Shown here piece after piece: positions 1 to 9,544 of a DNA stretch of 64,000 nt (within the stretch, counting starts at the first letter, position 1; each line of letters opens with the position of its first letter). This stretch comes from Bradyrhizobium sp. BTAi1. Lineage in GTDB: Bacteria > Pseudomonadota > Alphaproteobacteria > Rhizobiales > Xanthobacteraceae. The notes under the pieces are model-generated. The model had not been told where the DNA came from. It searched no databases and saw only the letters and a list, made by a program, of their open reading frames with translations. The DNA lies in the NCBI RefSeq assembly GCF_000015165.1, contig NC_009485.1:2892001-2956000 (forward strand), read 5' to 3'. A program made the translations under genes and the position numbers.

Positions 1-320
1 TCGCGGCGGCGCGCGACCAGGAGGCGCGGCGCTGGCAGGTCGAGGCGCATATCGAGCGCGGCGCGAGCGGTGCCGCTGTGGTGCAGGTCAATGCACGTGA
101 CGCCAGCGGCAATCCGCTCTCGGGCGTGAAATTCCAGGGCCGGCTCGAGCGGCCCGCCGATAAGCGCGCCGACCAGGAGGTCGAGCTCGCCGAGATCGGC
201 ATCGGCATCTATCGCGGCACGGCTGAGGCGATCGCACCCGGCCAGTGGGACCTCGTGCTCGAAGGCGATTCCAGCGGCCGACGGCTGTTCCTGTCCAAGA
301 ATCGCGTGCTGCTGAACTGA
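1..320 (+). CDS. fixH: FixH, cbb3 oxidase assembly protein (5' truncated)
   Basis: The reading frame is open from base 3 and ends at 320, so only the C-terminal ~105 residues are present and the start lies outside the window. The segment is soluble and beta-rich, fitting the periplasmic domain of FixH, a membrane protein needed to assemble the high-affinity cbb3 oxidase. Identification rests mainly on position: it lies 13 bp upstream of fixI in the fixGHIS order usual for rhizobia. The N-terminal membrane anchor cannot be seen. Confidence 0.88.
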   Translation, partial: AAARDQEARRWQVEAHIERGASGAAVVQVNARDASGNPLSGVKFQGRLERPADKRADQEVELAEIGIGIYRGTAEAIAPGQWDLVLEGDSSGRRLFLSKNRVLLN

Positions 321-333
321 AGGACGTCCGACC

Positions 334-2535
334 ATGCATGTGACGCGTGATTTCTCGCATTACGTCAAGGATCTTGGCGCCGGCCTGAAGCACATCGACC
401 TTGCGGTCGAGGGCGTCAGCTGCGCCGGCTGCATGGCCAAGATCGAGCGCGGCTTGTCGGCGCTGCCCGACGTGACCCTCGCGCGCGTCAATCTCACCGA
501 TCGCCGCGTCGCCCTGGAATGGAAGCAGGGCACGCTGGACCCGGCCAAGTTCATCGATCGCCTCGCCGAGCTCGGCTACAAGGCCTATCCGTTCGAGAAG
601 GCGAGCGCCGAGGCCACCGAAGCCGAGGAGTCGCGCTTTCTGTTGCGCTGTCTCGGTGTCGCGGCGTTTGCGACCATGAATGTGATGATGCTGTCGGTCC
701 CGGTGTGGTCCGGCAATGTCAGCGACATGCTGCCCGAGCAGCGCGACTTTTTCCATTGGCTGTCGGCGGTGATCGCGCTGCCGGCCGTGGCCTATGCCGG
801 CCAGCCCTTCTTCCGCTCCGCCTGGCGCGCGCTTAAGAGCGGCAACGTCAACATGGACGTGCCGATCTGCATCGGCGTGATCCTGGCGCTCGGCATGTCG
901 CTCGTCGAGACCTTCCATCACGCCGAGCATGCTTATTTTGACGCCGCGATCATGCTGCTGACCTTCCTTCTGGTCGGCCGCTATCTCGACCAGAACATGC
1001 GGCGGCGGACGCGTGCGGTCGCCGGCAATCTCGCGGCCCTGAAGGCCGAGACCGCGACCAAGTTCATCGGCGCCGACGAGATTTCCGAGGTGCCGGTCGC
1101 GGCGATCCGCGCCGGCGATCTGGTGTTGCTGCGTCCCGGTGAGCGCTGCGCCGTCGACGGCGTGGTGGTCGAGGGCCGCTCCGAGATCGACCAGAGCCTG
1201 ATCACCGGCGAGACGCTCTACGTGCCGGCCGAGCAGGGCACCGCCGTCTATGCCGGCTCGCTCAATATCTCCGGCACCTTGCGCGTCCGTGTCTCCGCGG
1301 CGGCCGAAGGCACGCTGCTGGCCGAGATCACGCGCCTGCTCGACAATGCGCTGCAGGCCCGCTCGCGCTACATGCGACTGGCCGACCGCGCCTCGCGGCT
1401 CTATGCGCCAGTGGTGCATGCGACCGCCGCGCTGACCGTGCTGGGCTGGGTTCTGGCTGGGGCGAGCTGGCATGATGCCATTGTCACCGGCATCGCCGTG
1501 CTGATCATCACCTGTCCCTGCGCGCTCGGTCTTGCGATCCCCACGGTGCAGACCGTCGCGTCTGGCGCGATGTTCAAGTCGGGCGTGCTGCTCAATGCGG
1601 GCGATGCCATCGAGCGCCTCGCCGAGGCTGAGCACGTCATCTTCGACAAGACCGGCACGCTGACCTTGCCCGAGCTTGAAGTGGTCAACGCGGCCGACAT
1701 TCCGGCCGATGTGTTCGCTCTCGCGGGGCAGCTCGCGCTGTCGAGCCATCATCCGGTGGCCGCCGCCGTCGCCCAGGCCGCGAAGGCACGGTCGCCGCTG
1801 ATGGGCGCGGTCGAGGAGCCGGGGCAGGGCGTGCGCGCCGTGGTCGACGGCGTCGAGATCAGGTTGGGACGGCCGGCCTTCTGCGGCGCCGAGGCGCTCG
1901 CGGTTCAGAATGCCAATCTCGATCCCGAGGCTTCCGTCGTCGCCTTCCGTCGTGGCAGCGACACCTTCCTGTTCTCGGTGCGCCAGGGGCTGCGTCCCGA
2001 CGCGGCCAAGATCGTCGCCGGCCTGCAGCGTCGCGGCATCAAGGTCGAGATCCTATCGGGCGATCGTGAGGCGGCCGTCGCCGCCGCCGCCAAGGCGCTC
2101 GGCATCGATGAGTGGCGCGCCAGCGTCACGCCGGCCGACAAGATCGCGCGGATCGAGGAGCTGAAGCGCGCCGGCGTCAAGGTGATGATGGTCGGTGACG
2201 GCATGAACGACGCCCCGTCGCTCGCCGCCGCGCATGTCTCGATGTCGCCGATCTCGGCCGCGCATCTCAGCCAGGCTACCGCCGATCTCGTGTTTCTCGG
2301 CCGTCCGCTGGCGCCGGTGCTCGCCGCTGTCGACTATGCGCGCAAGGCGCTGCATCTGATGCGGCAGAATCTGTGGCTTGCGGTCGGCTATAACGTCCTG
2401 GCCGTGCCGCTGGCGATCAGCGGTCTCGTCACGCCATTGATCGCGGCGGCGGCGATGTCGGGCTCGTCGATCCTGGTCATGCTGAATGCGCTGCGCGCCC
2501 GCAAGGTCGCCGGGGAGGCGGTGTCATGGAAGTGA
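334..2535 (+). CDS. fixI: FixI, copper-transporting P1B-type ATPase
   Basis: This 733-residue ATPase supplies copper for cbb3-type cytochrome oxidase maturation. An N-terminal heavy-metal domain carries the metal-binding CAGC motif (Cys30, Cys33). The membrane metal site is CPC at 394-396, the phosphorylation motif DKTGT starts at Asp438, and the hinge motif GDGMND starts near 621. About eight membrane segments are apparent. The length is normal for FixI/CcoI. It follows fixH closely and overlaps fixS by 10 bp, which implies translational coupling. Transcription in this family is normally FixK-controlled, but the operon promoter is outside the window. Confidence 0.96.
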   Translation: MHVTRDFSHYVKDLGAGLKHIDLAVEGVSCAGCMAKIERGLSALPDVTLARVNLTDRRVALEWKQGTLDPAKFIDRLAELGYKAYPFEKASAEATEAEESRFLLRCLGVAAFATMNVMMLSVPVWSGNVSDMLPEQRDFFHWLSAVIALPAVAYAGQPFFRSAWRALKSGNVNMDVPICIGVILALGMSLVETFHHAEHAYFDAAIMLLTFLLVGRYLDQNMRRRTRAVAGNLAALKAETATKFIGADEISEVPVAAIRAGDLVLLRPGERCAVDGVVVEGRSEIDQSLITGETLYVPAEQGTAVYAGSLNISGTLRVRVSAAAEGTLLAEITRLLDNALQARSRYMRLADRASRLYAPVVHATAALTVLGWVLAGASWHDAIVTGIAVLIITCPCALGLAIPTVQTVASGAMFKSGVLLNAGDAIERLAEAEHVIFDKTGTLTLPELEVVNAADIPADVFALAGQLALSSHHPVAAAVAQAAKARSPLMGAVEEPGQGVRAVVDGVEIRLGRPAFCGAEALAVQNANLDPEASVVAFRRGSDTFLFSVRQGLRPDAAKIVAGLQRRGIKVEILSGDREAAVAAAAKALGIDEWRASVTPADKIARIEELKRAGVKVMMVGDGMNDAPSLAAAHVSMSPISAAHLSQATADLVFLGRPLAPVLAAVDYARKALHLMRQNLWLAVGYNVLAVPLAISGLVTPLIAAAAMSGSSILVMLNALRARKVAGEAVSWK

Positions 2536-2708
2536 TGATCATTCTCGTGCCGTTGGCGCTGGCGCTCGGCCTGGCTGGCCTGGTCGGCTTCCTCTGGTCG
2601 CTGAAGAGCGGCCAGTATGAGGATCTCGAAGGCGCGGCGTGGCGCGCCATCGCCGATGACGATGAGCCGGCGCCGGCTCAGCCGGAGGCCGCTCCGGGCC
2701 GGCCCTGA
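2526..2708 (+). CDS. fixS: FixS, cbb3 oxidase maturation protein
   Basis: A 60-residue protein with one N-terminal membrane segment (residues 4-25, rich in Leu, Ala and Gly) followed by a short acidic and Pro/Ala-rich tail, as is usual for FixS/CcoS. It contains the family-like stretch FLWSLKSGQYEDLEG. The start codon lies inside the end of fixI (10-bp overlap), consistent with coupled translation. FixS is required for cofactor insertion into the cbb3 oxidase. It is the last gene of the fixGHIS operon; the next gene is 367 bp away and of unrelated function. Confidence 0.94.
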   Translation: MEVMIILVPLALALGLAGLVGFLWSLKSGQYEDLEGAAWRAIADDDEPAPAQPEAAPGRP

Positions 2709-3075
2709 GTGACGGCCACGCTTTGACCCGCAGGTGTGCCTGCAGATTCGGAGGCTGATCGCAGGTCAACTACTGCGAGAGTTGCGTTGCAGCATCACCT
2801 AAAGTGTGGTGCGTCCTTCCCGTTCGGGCTGAGCGATCCGCTGCGCTGTGAGCTTCCCTCCTATTCGCTAAGGCCCGAAAGCCCGAAACTCCCATCAGGA
2901 TACCGGCTGATCCGCTCGGCTTAAGGGATTAGTTGTAGTTTGTTCTTAATCATCAAGGCGACGCCCTTGCTGCTGCCGGTCGACCGGCCATGCGGCAGCG
3001 GAATCTTGCAGAGCTGTGCAGTCGCCCCGGTGCGCCGTGAGCCGCCGAACCATCGATGACGATTAGGAACGGCCG
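2709..3075. other. Intergenic region after fixS, before a chemoreceptor gene
   Basis: These 367 bases hold no convincing gene. A 62-codon frame at 2736-2924 (+) lacks a ribosome site and resembles nothing known. The right end should hold the promoter of the chemoreceptor gene, and AGGAAC at 3066-3071 serves as its ribosome-binding site. I saw no FNR box and no strong terminator. Confidence 0.6.
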
Positions 3076-5199
3076 ATGTCCGAGCGTGGAACGATGCGAA
3101 GCGAGACATTTCAAGCAGACACCGGGGCGGTCAGTCTCAAATGGAAGATCCTCGCTGGCAATCTGTTGACCGGCGTGTTTGCGATGGTCTTCGCCTGCGT
3201 CCTGGCGTGGGGCGGATGGGGCGATCTGCGCAAGCGTGAGCAGGCCGCCCGCGTCCTCAACGCCTTCGAGCTGGTGATGAAGGTGAACGCCCAGATCCCG
3301 TTGGAGCGCAGCCAATGGAATCTGCTCGCCGCCGGCGCGGCGGCCTCGGCCGACGACATCGCCAAGCTGGACAAGGCGATTGCGACCACCGACGAGGCGC
3401 TGGCGCAGGCTAAGACCGCCGCCCAGATCGCGAGCCTCTCGACCAACAACATCGACTCGGCCGAGCGGACGCTCCGTGATGTTCGATCCGCGGCGCGCGG
3501 CGCCGTTCCGTTGCCTGCCGCGCAACGTCCCGCGAATATCCAGGCGGCCACCACCGACGGACTGGGACGCGCTGCGGAAGCTCTCAATGCCTCCATCGAC
3601 GAGACCGCGATCGAGCTGTCGCGCGTCGGCGGCGATGTCGAGAACCTGCTGCCGTCGGGCCAGCTGGCGCAATTGTCGCAATCGATGCGCACCGTCAACG
3701 GTGCACGCTCCGCGGTGCTGCGCTTCTTCATCCAGAACCAGAACTGGACGCCCGCCCGTCTTGCCGAGGTCACGGAGCAGAGCGGCCAGGTGACCCTGCT
3801 CTGGCAGCAGATCGAGCTCGCAGCGCGCAGCGTCCGTGACACGCCGGCGGTTGCCGCCGCGCTGGAGCATGTGCGTTCGACGCTGATGGGCGAGGGCGAG
3901 CGCCGCTATCGGCAGATCGTCACGGCCGCGCGCGACGGACAGCCGTCCCCGGTCACCGCGGAGGAGTGGGGCCGCTGGACCACGCCGATGCTGAACAACG
4001 TCATCGTGCTGCGCGACGCGGCGCTGACATCGGCGCATCAGGCGATCGACAAGGCCATCGACGCGGCGCGGCTGCGCCTGTTCGGTGCGCTCGGCATCGT
4101 GCTTCTGGTCGCGATCGTGTCCGCGGCCGTGGTCGTCGGGGTCGTGCGCGGCGTCATCGGGCCGCTGGTCGGACTGACCGGCGTGACGCTCCGGCTGGCC
4201 AATGGCGAATTGGGCGCGGATATTCCGAGCGAGTCGCGCAAGGACGAGATCGGCGCGATGGCGCGCGCGCTCAAGGTGTTCAAGGATGCCCTGATCGCCA
4301 AGAAGGAATCCGATGAGGCGGCGCAGCGCGATGCGCAGGCGCAGATCGATCGCGCCCGTCGGCTCGACACGCTGACCCGCAATTTCGAAGCGACGATCGC
4401 CGACATCGTCAATACGGTTTCGTCGGCCGCGTCCGGACTCGAAATCTCGGCGGATACGCTGACCAACACCGCGAACCGCTCCAAGGAACTCAGCACCGTC
4501 GTGGCGGCGGCCTCCGAGGAAGCCTCGTCGAACGTTCAATCGGTGGCCTCCGCCACCGAGGAGCTGTCCTCTTCCGTGACCGAGATCAGCCGCCAGGTCC
4601 AGGCCTCGGCCCGCATGGCCGGCGATGCCGTGCAGCAGGTGCGCCAGACCAACGGCCGCGTCGCCGAGCTGTCGCAGGCTGCCGCCCGCATCGGCGATGT
4701 CGTTGAGCTCATCAACACCATTGCCGGCCAGACCAACCTGCTGGCCCTGAACGCCACGATCGAGGCGGCCCGGGCCGGCGAGGCCGGCCGCGGCTTTGCA
4801 GTGGTGGCGACCGAAGTGAAGGCGCTGGCCGAGCAGACTGCCAAGGCGACCGACGAGATCTCACATCAGATCTCCGGGGTGCAGGCGGCCACCCAGGAAT
4901 CGGTCAATGCCATCCAGTCGATCAGCACCACGATCGAGCGGCTGGCCGAGATCGCCTCGGCGATCGCTGCGGCCGTCGAGGAGCAGGGGGCCGCGACCCA
5001 GGAAATTTCCCGCAACGTGCAGCAGGCCGCCACCGGGACCCAGCAGGTCTCAGCCAACATCACGGACGTGCAGCGGGGGGCCGCTCAGACCGGCTCGGCA
5101 TCGGCCGAAGTGTTGTCGTCGGCGAAATCGCTCGCCGGCGACTCCAACCGGCTCAAGCGCGAGGTTGGCAATTTCCTGGAGGCCGTCCGCGCCGCCTGA
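3076..5199 (+). CDS. Methyl-accepting chemotaxis protein
   Basis: A 707-residue transmembrane chemoreceptor. The first membrane segment is at about 24-47, and a periplasmic, mostly helical sensor of about 285 residues follows. The second membrane segment is at 335-357, then HAMP (about 357-410) and a cytoplasmic signalling coiled coil whose conserved hairpin tip ([21 protein letters not shown]) lies near residue 567. No C-terminal CheR-binding pentapeptide is visible. The ATG at 3076 is preceded by AGGAAC at good spacing; an internal ATG at 3094 is the alternative. The ligand is unknown. It is a single-gene unit, convergent with glgA across a shared hairpin terminator. Confidence 0.95.
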   Translation: MSERGTMRSETFQADTGAVSLKWKILAGNLLTGVFAMVFACVLAWGGWGDLRKREQAARVLNAFELVMKVNAQIPLERSQWNLLAAGAAASADDIAKLDKAIATTDEALAQAKTAAQIASLSTNNIDSAERTLRDVRSAARGAVPLPAAQRPANIQAATTDGLGRAAEALNASIDETAIELSRVGGDVENLLPSGQLAQLSQSMRTVNGARSAVLRFFIQNQNWTPARLAEVTEQSGQVTLLWQQIELAARSVRDTPAVAAALEHVRSTLMGEGERRYRQIVTAARDGQPSPVTAEEWGRWTTPMLNNVIVLRDAALTSAHQAIDKAIDAARLRLFGALGIVLLVAIVSAAVVVGVVRGVIGPLVGLTGVTLRLANGELGADIPSESRKDEIGAMARALKVFKDALIAKKESDEAAQRDAQAQIDRARRLDTLTRNFEATIADIVNTVSSAASGLEISADTLTNTANRSKELSTVVAAASEEASSNVQSVASATEELSSSVTEISRQVQASARMAGDAVQQVRQTNGRVAELSQAAARIGDVVELINTIAGQTNLLALNATIEAARAGEAGRGFAVVATEVKALAEQTAKATDEISHQISGVQAATQESVNAIQSISTTIERLAEIASAIAAAVEEQGAATQEISRNVQQAATGTQQVSANITDVQRGAAQTGSASAEVLSSAKSLAGDSNRLKREVGNFLEAVRAA

Positions 5200-5238
5200 G
5201 ATAGCTTCGCGGCGTCCGACAGGTCCGATCCACAAACA

Positions 5239-5265
5239 GAAGGCCCGGAGATCGTCTGGGCCTTC
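5239..5265. terminator. Bidirectional hairpin terminator
   Basis: The arms GAAGGCCC (5239-5246) and GGGCCTTC (5258-5265) form an 8-bp stem with an 11-nt loop, midway between the convergent chemoreceptor and glgA genes. There is no long T run on either side, so efficiency is uncertain. Confidence 0.6.
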
Positions 5266-5270
5266 GTGCG

Positions 5271-6713
5271 TTACGCGGATGTCAGCATCTTTCGGTACAG
5301 CGTGTTGTAGCAGGCTGCCGACAGATCCCAGCTGAAGGAGCGCGCCATCGCTGATAGTCGCATCGCGTTCAATTGCTCCGTCCGTGTGAAAGCCGAGAAG
5401 GCGCGTTTCACGCCGCCGAGGAACGACTCCGCCGACGGCTTTTCGAACAGGAAGCCGGTCTCGCCGTCGGTGATCGTTTCAGCCAATCCGCCGGTCTGAT
5501 GGCCGATCGGCAGCGAGCCGAACCGCTGCGCGTACATTTGGCTGAGGCCGCACGGCTCGAAGCGCGACGGCATCAGGGTGAAGTCGCTGCCTGCGAAGAT
5601 GCGCCGCGCTTGCGCATCGTTGAACCCGATCGCAACCCCGATCGCATCCGGCCGGCGGCGATGGGCCTCCAACAATGCGCGCTCGATCGCCGGCTCGCCT
5701 GTTCCGGTGACGACGATCTGGCCTCCCGCCCCGACGATCTCGTCCGCGGCTTCCAGCACCAGATCGATGCCCTTCTGATGTACGAGACGTGCGACGATGC
5801 CGAACATCGGTCCACGCGACACCGCGAGCCCAAACTGCTTGCGGACATAGTCCGCGTTGGCCTTCTTGCCTTCCCAATCCCCGGCGGCGAAGGGCTGCGC
5901 CAGCTGCTGGCAGTAGCGCGGATCCCAGCTCTCATCGATGCCATTGAGGATCCCGGTCAGCTCATGCGCATTCGACCGCTGACGCAGCAGGCCCTCCAGG
6001 CCGCAGCCCAGCTCGGAGGTGGTGATCTCCTGGGCATAGGTGGAGCTGACCGTGGTGAGATGCGACGCATAGACGAGGCCGCCCTTGAGAAACGACAGCT
6101 TGTCGTAGAATTCGAGGCCGTCGATGTGGAACGATGATTCCGGGGCGCCGATCCTCCGCAGCGACTCCCGCGGGAACAGGCCCTGATAGGCCAGGTTGTG
6201 GATGGTCAGGATCGAGGGAACCGCGACCCCGCGCCATGCGAGATAGGCCGGCACGAGGGCCGCCTGCCAATCATTGGCGTGCACCAGGTCAGCTGCCCAG
6301 TTCTTGTCCAGGGTGCCTGCGGCGAGCTCGGCAGCCGCAGCGGCAAGGCGGCCGAAGCGGATGTCATTGTCCGCCCAGTCCTGCCCGCTCTCGTCGCCAT
6401 AGGGGTTGCCGGGCCGGTCGTACAGCTCGTCGCAGAGCAGGACGTAGACCGGCAGGCCGTCGCGCGTCGATGATCGTCCGAGCGAGCAGGCCGGCATCTC
6501 CGCCAGGGCTGCGCATTGGCCGACGATCTCGATGTGAGTGAGATGTTCGATCACGTCCCGGTAGCCGGGCAGCATGATCCTGACGTCAGTGTGAGAGCGG
6601 AGTGCCCGGGGCAGTGCGGCTGAAACGGCCGCCAGTCCGCCCACCCGGACGAAATCGTCCATTTCGGTTGTAACGAACAGAACCCGCAAGAGATGTCCTC
6701 GATCAAGCCCCAT
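5271..6713 (-). CDS. glgA: Glycogen synthase (GT5 family)
   Basis: A 480-residue ADP-glucose:glucan glucosyltransferase of family GT5 that extends alpha-1,4-glucan chains in the cytoplasm. The N-terminal nucleotide-sugar loop is RVGGLAAV, with Arg where Lys is usual. The C-terminal Rossmann half has ARLVHQKGIDL (Arg and Lys phosphate contacts) and SRFEPCGLSQMYAQRFG, holding the catalytic-region Glu. The ATG at 6713 has AGGAC just upstream; an upstream TTG at 6740 is less likely. No glgB, glgC or glgP is adjacent, so this is a stand-alone copy. It is divergent from a CoA-transferase gene. Confidence 0.9.
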   Translation of the reverse strand: MGLDRGHLLRVLFVTTEMDDFVRVGGLAAVSAALPRALRSHTDVRIMLPGYRDVIEHLTHIEIVGQCAALAEMPACSLGRSSTRDGLPVYVLLCDELYDRPGNPYGDESGQDWADNDIRFGRLAAAAAELAAGTLDKNWAADLVHANDWQAALVPAYLAWRGVAVPSILTIHNLAYQGLFPRESLRRIGAPESSFHIDGLEFYDKLSFLKGGLVYASHLTTVSSTYAQEITTSELGCGLEGLLRQRSNAHELTGILNGIDESWDPRYCQQLAQPFAAGDWEGKKANADYVRKQFGLAVSRGPMFGIVARLVHQKGIDLVLEAADEIVGAGGQIVVTGTGEPAIERALLEAHRRRPDAIGVAIGFNDAQARRIFAGSDFTLMPSRFEPCGLSQMYAQRFGSLPIGHQTGGLAETITDGETGFLFEKPSAESFLGGVKRAFSAFTRTEQLNAMRLSAMARSFSWDLSAACYNTLYRKMLTSA

Positions 6714-6795
6714 GACCGTCCTATGCAAGAAAAGGTCCAAATATAGCCGTCAACGAAAGTCGTGCCGCACTGCGGCGAGAGGCGAAACGCTTTCG

Positions 6796-6814
6796 AGATC
6801 GAATGGTTCGATCT
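6796..6814. promoter_or_regulatory. 19-bp dyad, candidate operator
   Basis: AGATCGAA (6796-6803), TGG, TTCGATCT (6807-6814) is a perfect inverted repeat in the divergent glgA/CoA-transferase intergenic region. Its size and position suit a dimeric repressor. No regulator gene lies next to it. Confidence 0.4.
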
Positions 6815-6925
6815 AGAAGCGAGGCGCACCGCGTTGCATGGCTTACGCTTCGTGAATCCGTGAGGGCGCGGCAGACTGTCCAACCGGCCATCAACGCGAA
6901 GAATCAGAACCAAGGAGCTGCGAGG

Positions 6926-8095
6926 GTGAGTCTAACTGGAAACGATGAGAGCCGTTTGACAGGATGCTTCGAGGGGCTCCGCGTCCTCGACTTCTCGACC
7001 ACCATCGCCGGCCCGCATTGCGCCCGCATGCTTGCTGATATGGGGGCGGAGGTGATCAAGATCGAGTCAGCGGAAGGTGAAACCATGCGCACCCGCCCGC
7101 CGGTCCGGCATGGCTGCTCCACGGCTTTCGGTCAGCTCAACGTCGGCAAGAAGAGCGTGGTGCTCGATCTGAAATGTTCAGCGGATGTGGAGGCGGTGCG
7201 TCGGCTCGTCGCAACGGCCGATATCCTGGTTGAGAATTTCCGGCCCGGGGTCATGCAACGGCTCGGCCTTGCTTATGCAACGCTGAGTGAGTTGAACCCG
7301 CGGCTGATCTACTGCTCGATCTCCGGCTACGGCCAGACCGGCCCATCGGCCGAACTCCCGGCCTATGCCCCGGTGATCCATGCCGCATCCGGCTACGAGA
7401 TGGCGCATCTTGCTTACCAGCCCGGCCGCAGCCGGCCGGATTATTGCGGCATCTACCATGCCGACGTGGTGACCGGCACCTACGCGTTCGGCGCCATCGC
7501 GTCCGCCCTCTATCAGCGCGAGCGCACCGGACGCGGCCAGCATATCGACTGTTCGATGCTCGAATCCATGCTCAGCCTCACCCTGAACGAGATCCAGGGC
7601 GCCCAGTTCGCGGTCGAGCCGCCGCAGCGCCCGCCGTTTGGTCCGGCTGAAACCCGCGACGGCTACGTGATGATTGCGGTTGCCAGCGAGAAGACGTTCC
7701 AGAACCTGATGGGCGTCATCGGCCGGCCCGCCTGGGTCGAGGATCCCAGATTTGCCCGCTACGCCGACCGTCGCCGTCATTGGGGGGATCTCATGGATGG
7801 CGTCGAGGCCTGGTCCAGCGGGCTCACGACGGCCGAATGTGTCGCGGCACTGAGCGCGGGCGGGGTCCCGAGCTCGGCCTATCGAAGCGTCGCCGAGGCG
7901 CTTGCCGACCCGCAGCTCGCCCATCGTGACGCATTGGCCGAGGTGACGGACGCGGCCGGCAGCTTCAAGGTGGTCAACCTGCCGTTTCGGATGTCGGAAG
8001 CGAGGGTCGCGGCGGGAGCGCGTGCGGCGAGCCTCGGTGAGCACACGGCCGATGTTCTTCGCGAGGTCGGCGCGATCGACACCGGCCAAGGCTGA
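6926..8095 (+). CDS. CaiB/BaiF (class III) CoA-transferase
   Basis: A 389-residue family III CoA-transferase that moves CoA between acyl carriers; the substrate is unknown. The fold is recognisable from the N-terminal VLDFSTTIAGPHCARMLADMG, then GAEVIKIE, VLDLK and VENFRPGV, and a central ISGYGQTGP. The GTG at 6926 is chosen because AAGGAG (6912-6917) sits 8 bp upstream; a longer frame from 6803 adds 41 residues without a ribosome site. The stretch DCSMLESML shows Glu where I expect the family's catalytic Asp, which may point to altered chemistry or merely a misalignment. Nearby enoyl-CoA hydratases suggest acyl-CoA catabolism. Confidence 0.88.
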   Translation: MSLTGNDESRLTGCFEGLRVLDFSTTIAGPHCARMLADMGAEVIKIESAEGETMRTRPPVRHGCSTAFGQLNVGKKSVVLDLKCSADVEAVRRLVATADILVENFRPGVMQRLGLAYATLSELNPRLIYCSISGYGQTGPSAELPAYAPVIHAASGYEMAHLAYQPGRSRPDYCGIYHADVVTGTYAFGAIASALYQRERTGRGQHIDCSMLESMLSLTLNEIQGAQFAVEPPQRPPFGPAETRDGYVMIAVASEKTFQNLMGVIGRPAWVEDPRFARYADRRRHWGDLMDGVEAWSSGLTTAECVAALSAGGVPSSAYRSVAEALADPQLAHRDALAEVTDAAGSFKVVNLPFRMSEARVAAGARAASLGEHTADVLREVGAIDTGQG

Positions 8096-8130
8096 GACAA
8101 GGTCGAGCTTCATGAGACAAGGCCGAGCTT
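8094..8130. repeat. Short tandem direct repeat
   Basis: GAGACAAGGTCGAGCTT (8094-8110) recurs as GAGACAAGGCCGAGCTT (8114-8130) with a 20-bp period and one difference. The first copy includes the CoA-transferase stop codon. Probably a slippage duplication. Confidence 0.55.
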
Positions 8131-8351
8131 GGTGAGGCGAAAGGCTGCAGGGCAGCCATGATCGCGCGCCATGCGCGCGGCCTTGCCGCTCTGCCCGTTT
8201 CCGGCCAATGTCGCGGGATTGCAAGAACGGTGCGGACCAGCCGGACGCGCGTCTGTCGGGAGGATCTGTCGAGGCCGCGCTGCCCGCGCGAGCCGTCGCC
8301 GCTCGTCCCGTGATGGCGCTGTCCGGTCATACCGGACCACGGGAGTGAAAG

Positions 8352-9419
8352 ATGAAGAGCTTCAAGGTCACCGATTTCAACGCGCCGCTGACCGAGGTCG
8401 ACGAGCCGACGCCGCAGCCGTTCGGCAAGCAGGTGCTGATCAAGGTCAAGGCAGCAGGGGTCTGCCACAGCGATCTGCACATCTGGGAAGGCGGCTACGA
8501 TCTCGGCCATGGCCGCAAGCCGCTGTCGCTGAAGGATCGCGGCGTGTCGTTGCCGCGCACCATGGGACATGAGAGCGCCGGGGAGATCGTGGCGTTCGGA
8601 CCCGATGTCACCGAGGCGGAGAAGGGCGGGCTGAAGGTCGGCGACGTCGCGCTGGTCTATCCCTGGATCGGCTGCGGCAAATGCGCGACATGTCTGGCCG
8701 GCGATGAAAATATGTGCCTGAAGCCGGCCTCGCTCGGTGTCTATTGCGATGGCGGCTATGCCGACCACATGACGGTGCCGCATCCGCGCCATCTGACCGA
8801 TCTCAAGGGGCTCGATCCGGTGACGACCGCGCCCTATGCCTGCTCGGGCGTCACCACCTACAGCGCGCTGAAGAAGATCGAGAAGGATCTGGACACGCCG
8901 ATCGTGATCTTCGGCGCCGGCGGCCTCGGCTTGATGGCGCTGTCGCTGCTCAAGGCCATGGGCGGGAAGGGAGCGATCGTCGTCGACATCGATGCCCGCA
9001 AGCGCGAGGCGGCGCTGGCGGCGGGCGCGCTCGCGGCCGTCGACGGCAAGGCGCCGGATGCGCTGGAGCAACTGACCAAGGCGGCAGGCGAGCCGATCCG
9101 GGCCGTCATCGACCTGGTCGGCAATGCCGCCACCGCGCAACTCGGCTTCGACTGTCTGACCAAGGGCGGCAAGCTCGTCATCGTCGGCCTGTTCGGCGGC
9201 GGCGCGCCATGGGCGCTGCCGCTTATTCCGATCAAGGCCGTGACGATCCAGGGCAGCTATGTCGGCAATCTCAGGGAGACAAAGGAGCTGCTCGACCTCG
9301 TCCGCGCCAAGAACATTACACCGATCCCGGTCACCCCGATGCCGCTCGTCAAGGCCAACGACGCCCTGCGCGAGCTGCAGTCGGGCAAGCTGGTCGGCCG
9401 CGCGGTGCTGACGCCTTAA
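8352..9419 (+). CDS. Zinc-dependent alcohol dehydrogenase
   Basis: A 355-residue medium-chain dehydrogenase oxidising an alcohol with NAD(P). The catalytic zinc ligands are in GVCHSDLH and the GHES motif. The structural zinc loop is CGKCATCLAGDENMC. The coenzyme fold has GAGGLGLMALSLLKAMG followed by an acidic VVDID, which suggests NAD rather than NADP. The length is normal. The start at 8352 follows GGGAGTGAAAG, a good ribosome site. It is about 250 bp downstream of the CoA-transferase on the same strand and may be independently transcribed. The substrate cannot be told from the sequence. Confidence 0.92.
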   Translation: MKSFKVTDFNAPLTEVDEPTPQPFGKQVLIKVKAAGVCHSDLHIWEGGYDLGHGRKPLSLKDRGVSLPRTMGHESAGEIVAFGPDVTEAEKGGLKVGDVALVYPWIGCGKCATCLAGDENMCLKPASLGVYCDGGYADHMTVPHPRHLTDLKGLDPVTTAPYACSGVTTYSALKKIEKDLDTPIVIFGAGGLGLMALSLLKAMGGKGAIVVDIDARKREAALAAGALAAVDGKAPDALEQLTKAAGEPIRAVIDLVGNAATAQLGFDCLTKGGKLVIVGLFGGGAPWALPLIPIKAVTIQGSYVGNLRETKELLDLVRAKNITPIPVTPMPLVKANDALRELQSGKLVGRAVLTP

Positions 9420-9434
9420 GTCTCGACTCCTCTC

Positions 9435-9515
9435 GTCCTTGCGAGCAGCGAAGCGGCGAAGCAATCCAGCGTCTCAAGCTGGGCTCTGGATTGCGTCCTT
9501 CGCTTGCAATGACGT
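9435..9515. repeat. Palindromic intergenic repeat, family A copy 1
   Basis: The left arm reads TTGCGAGCAGCGAAGCGGCG then AAGCAATCCAG; the right arm reads CTGGATTGCGTCCTTCGCTT then GCAATGACG. The arms are imperfect reverse complements. Related copies lie at 28252, 39844 and 51226, always between genes. Confidence 0.8.
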
Positions 9516-9544
9516 CGCCAACTCACTCACATTGCGAAGAAAAT

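Noticed and set aside
2736..2924. A 62-codon frame after fixS
   Set aside because: No ribosome site, no family resemblance and mixed composition; more likely intergenic.
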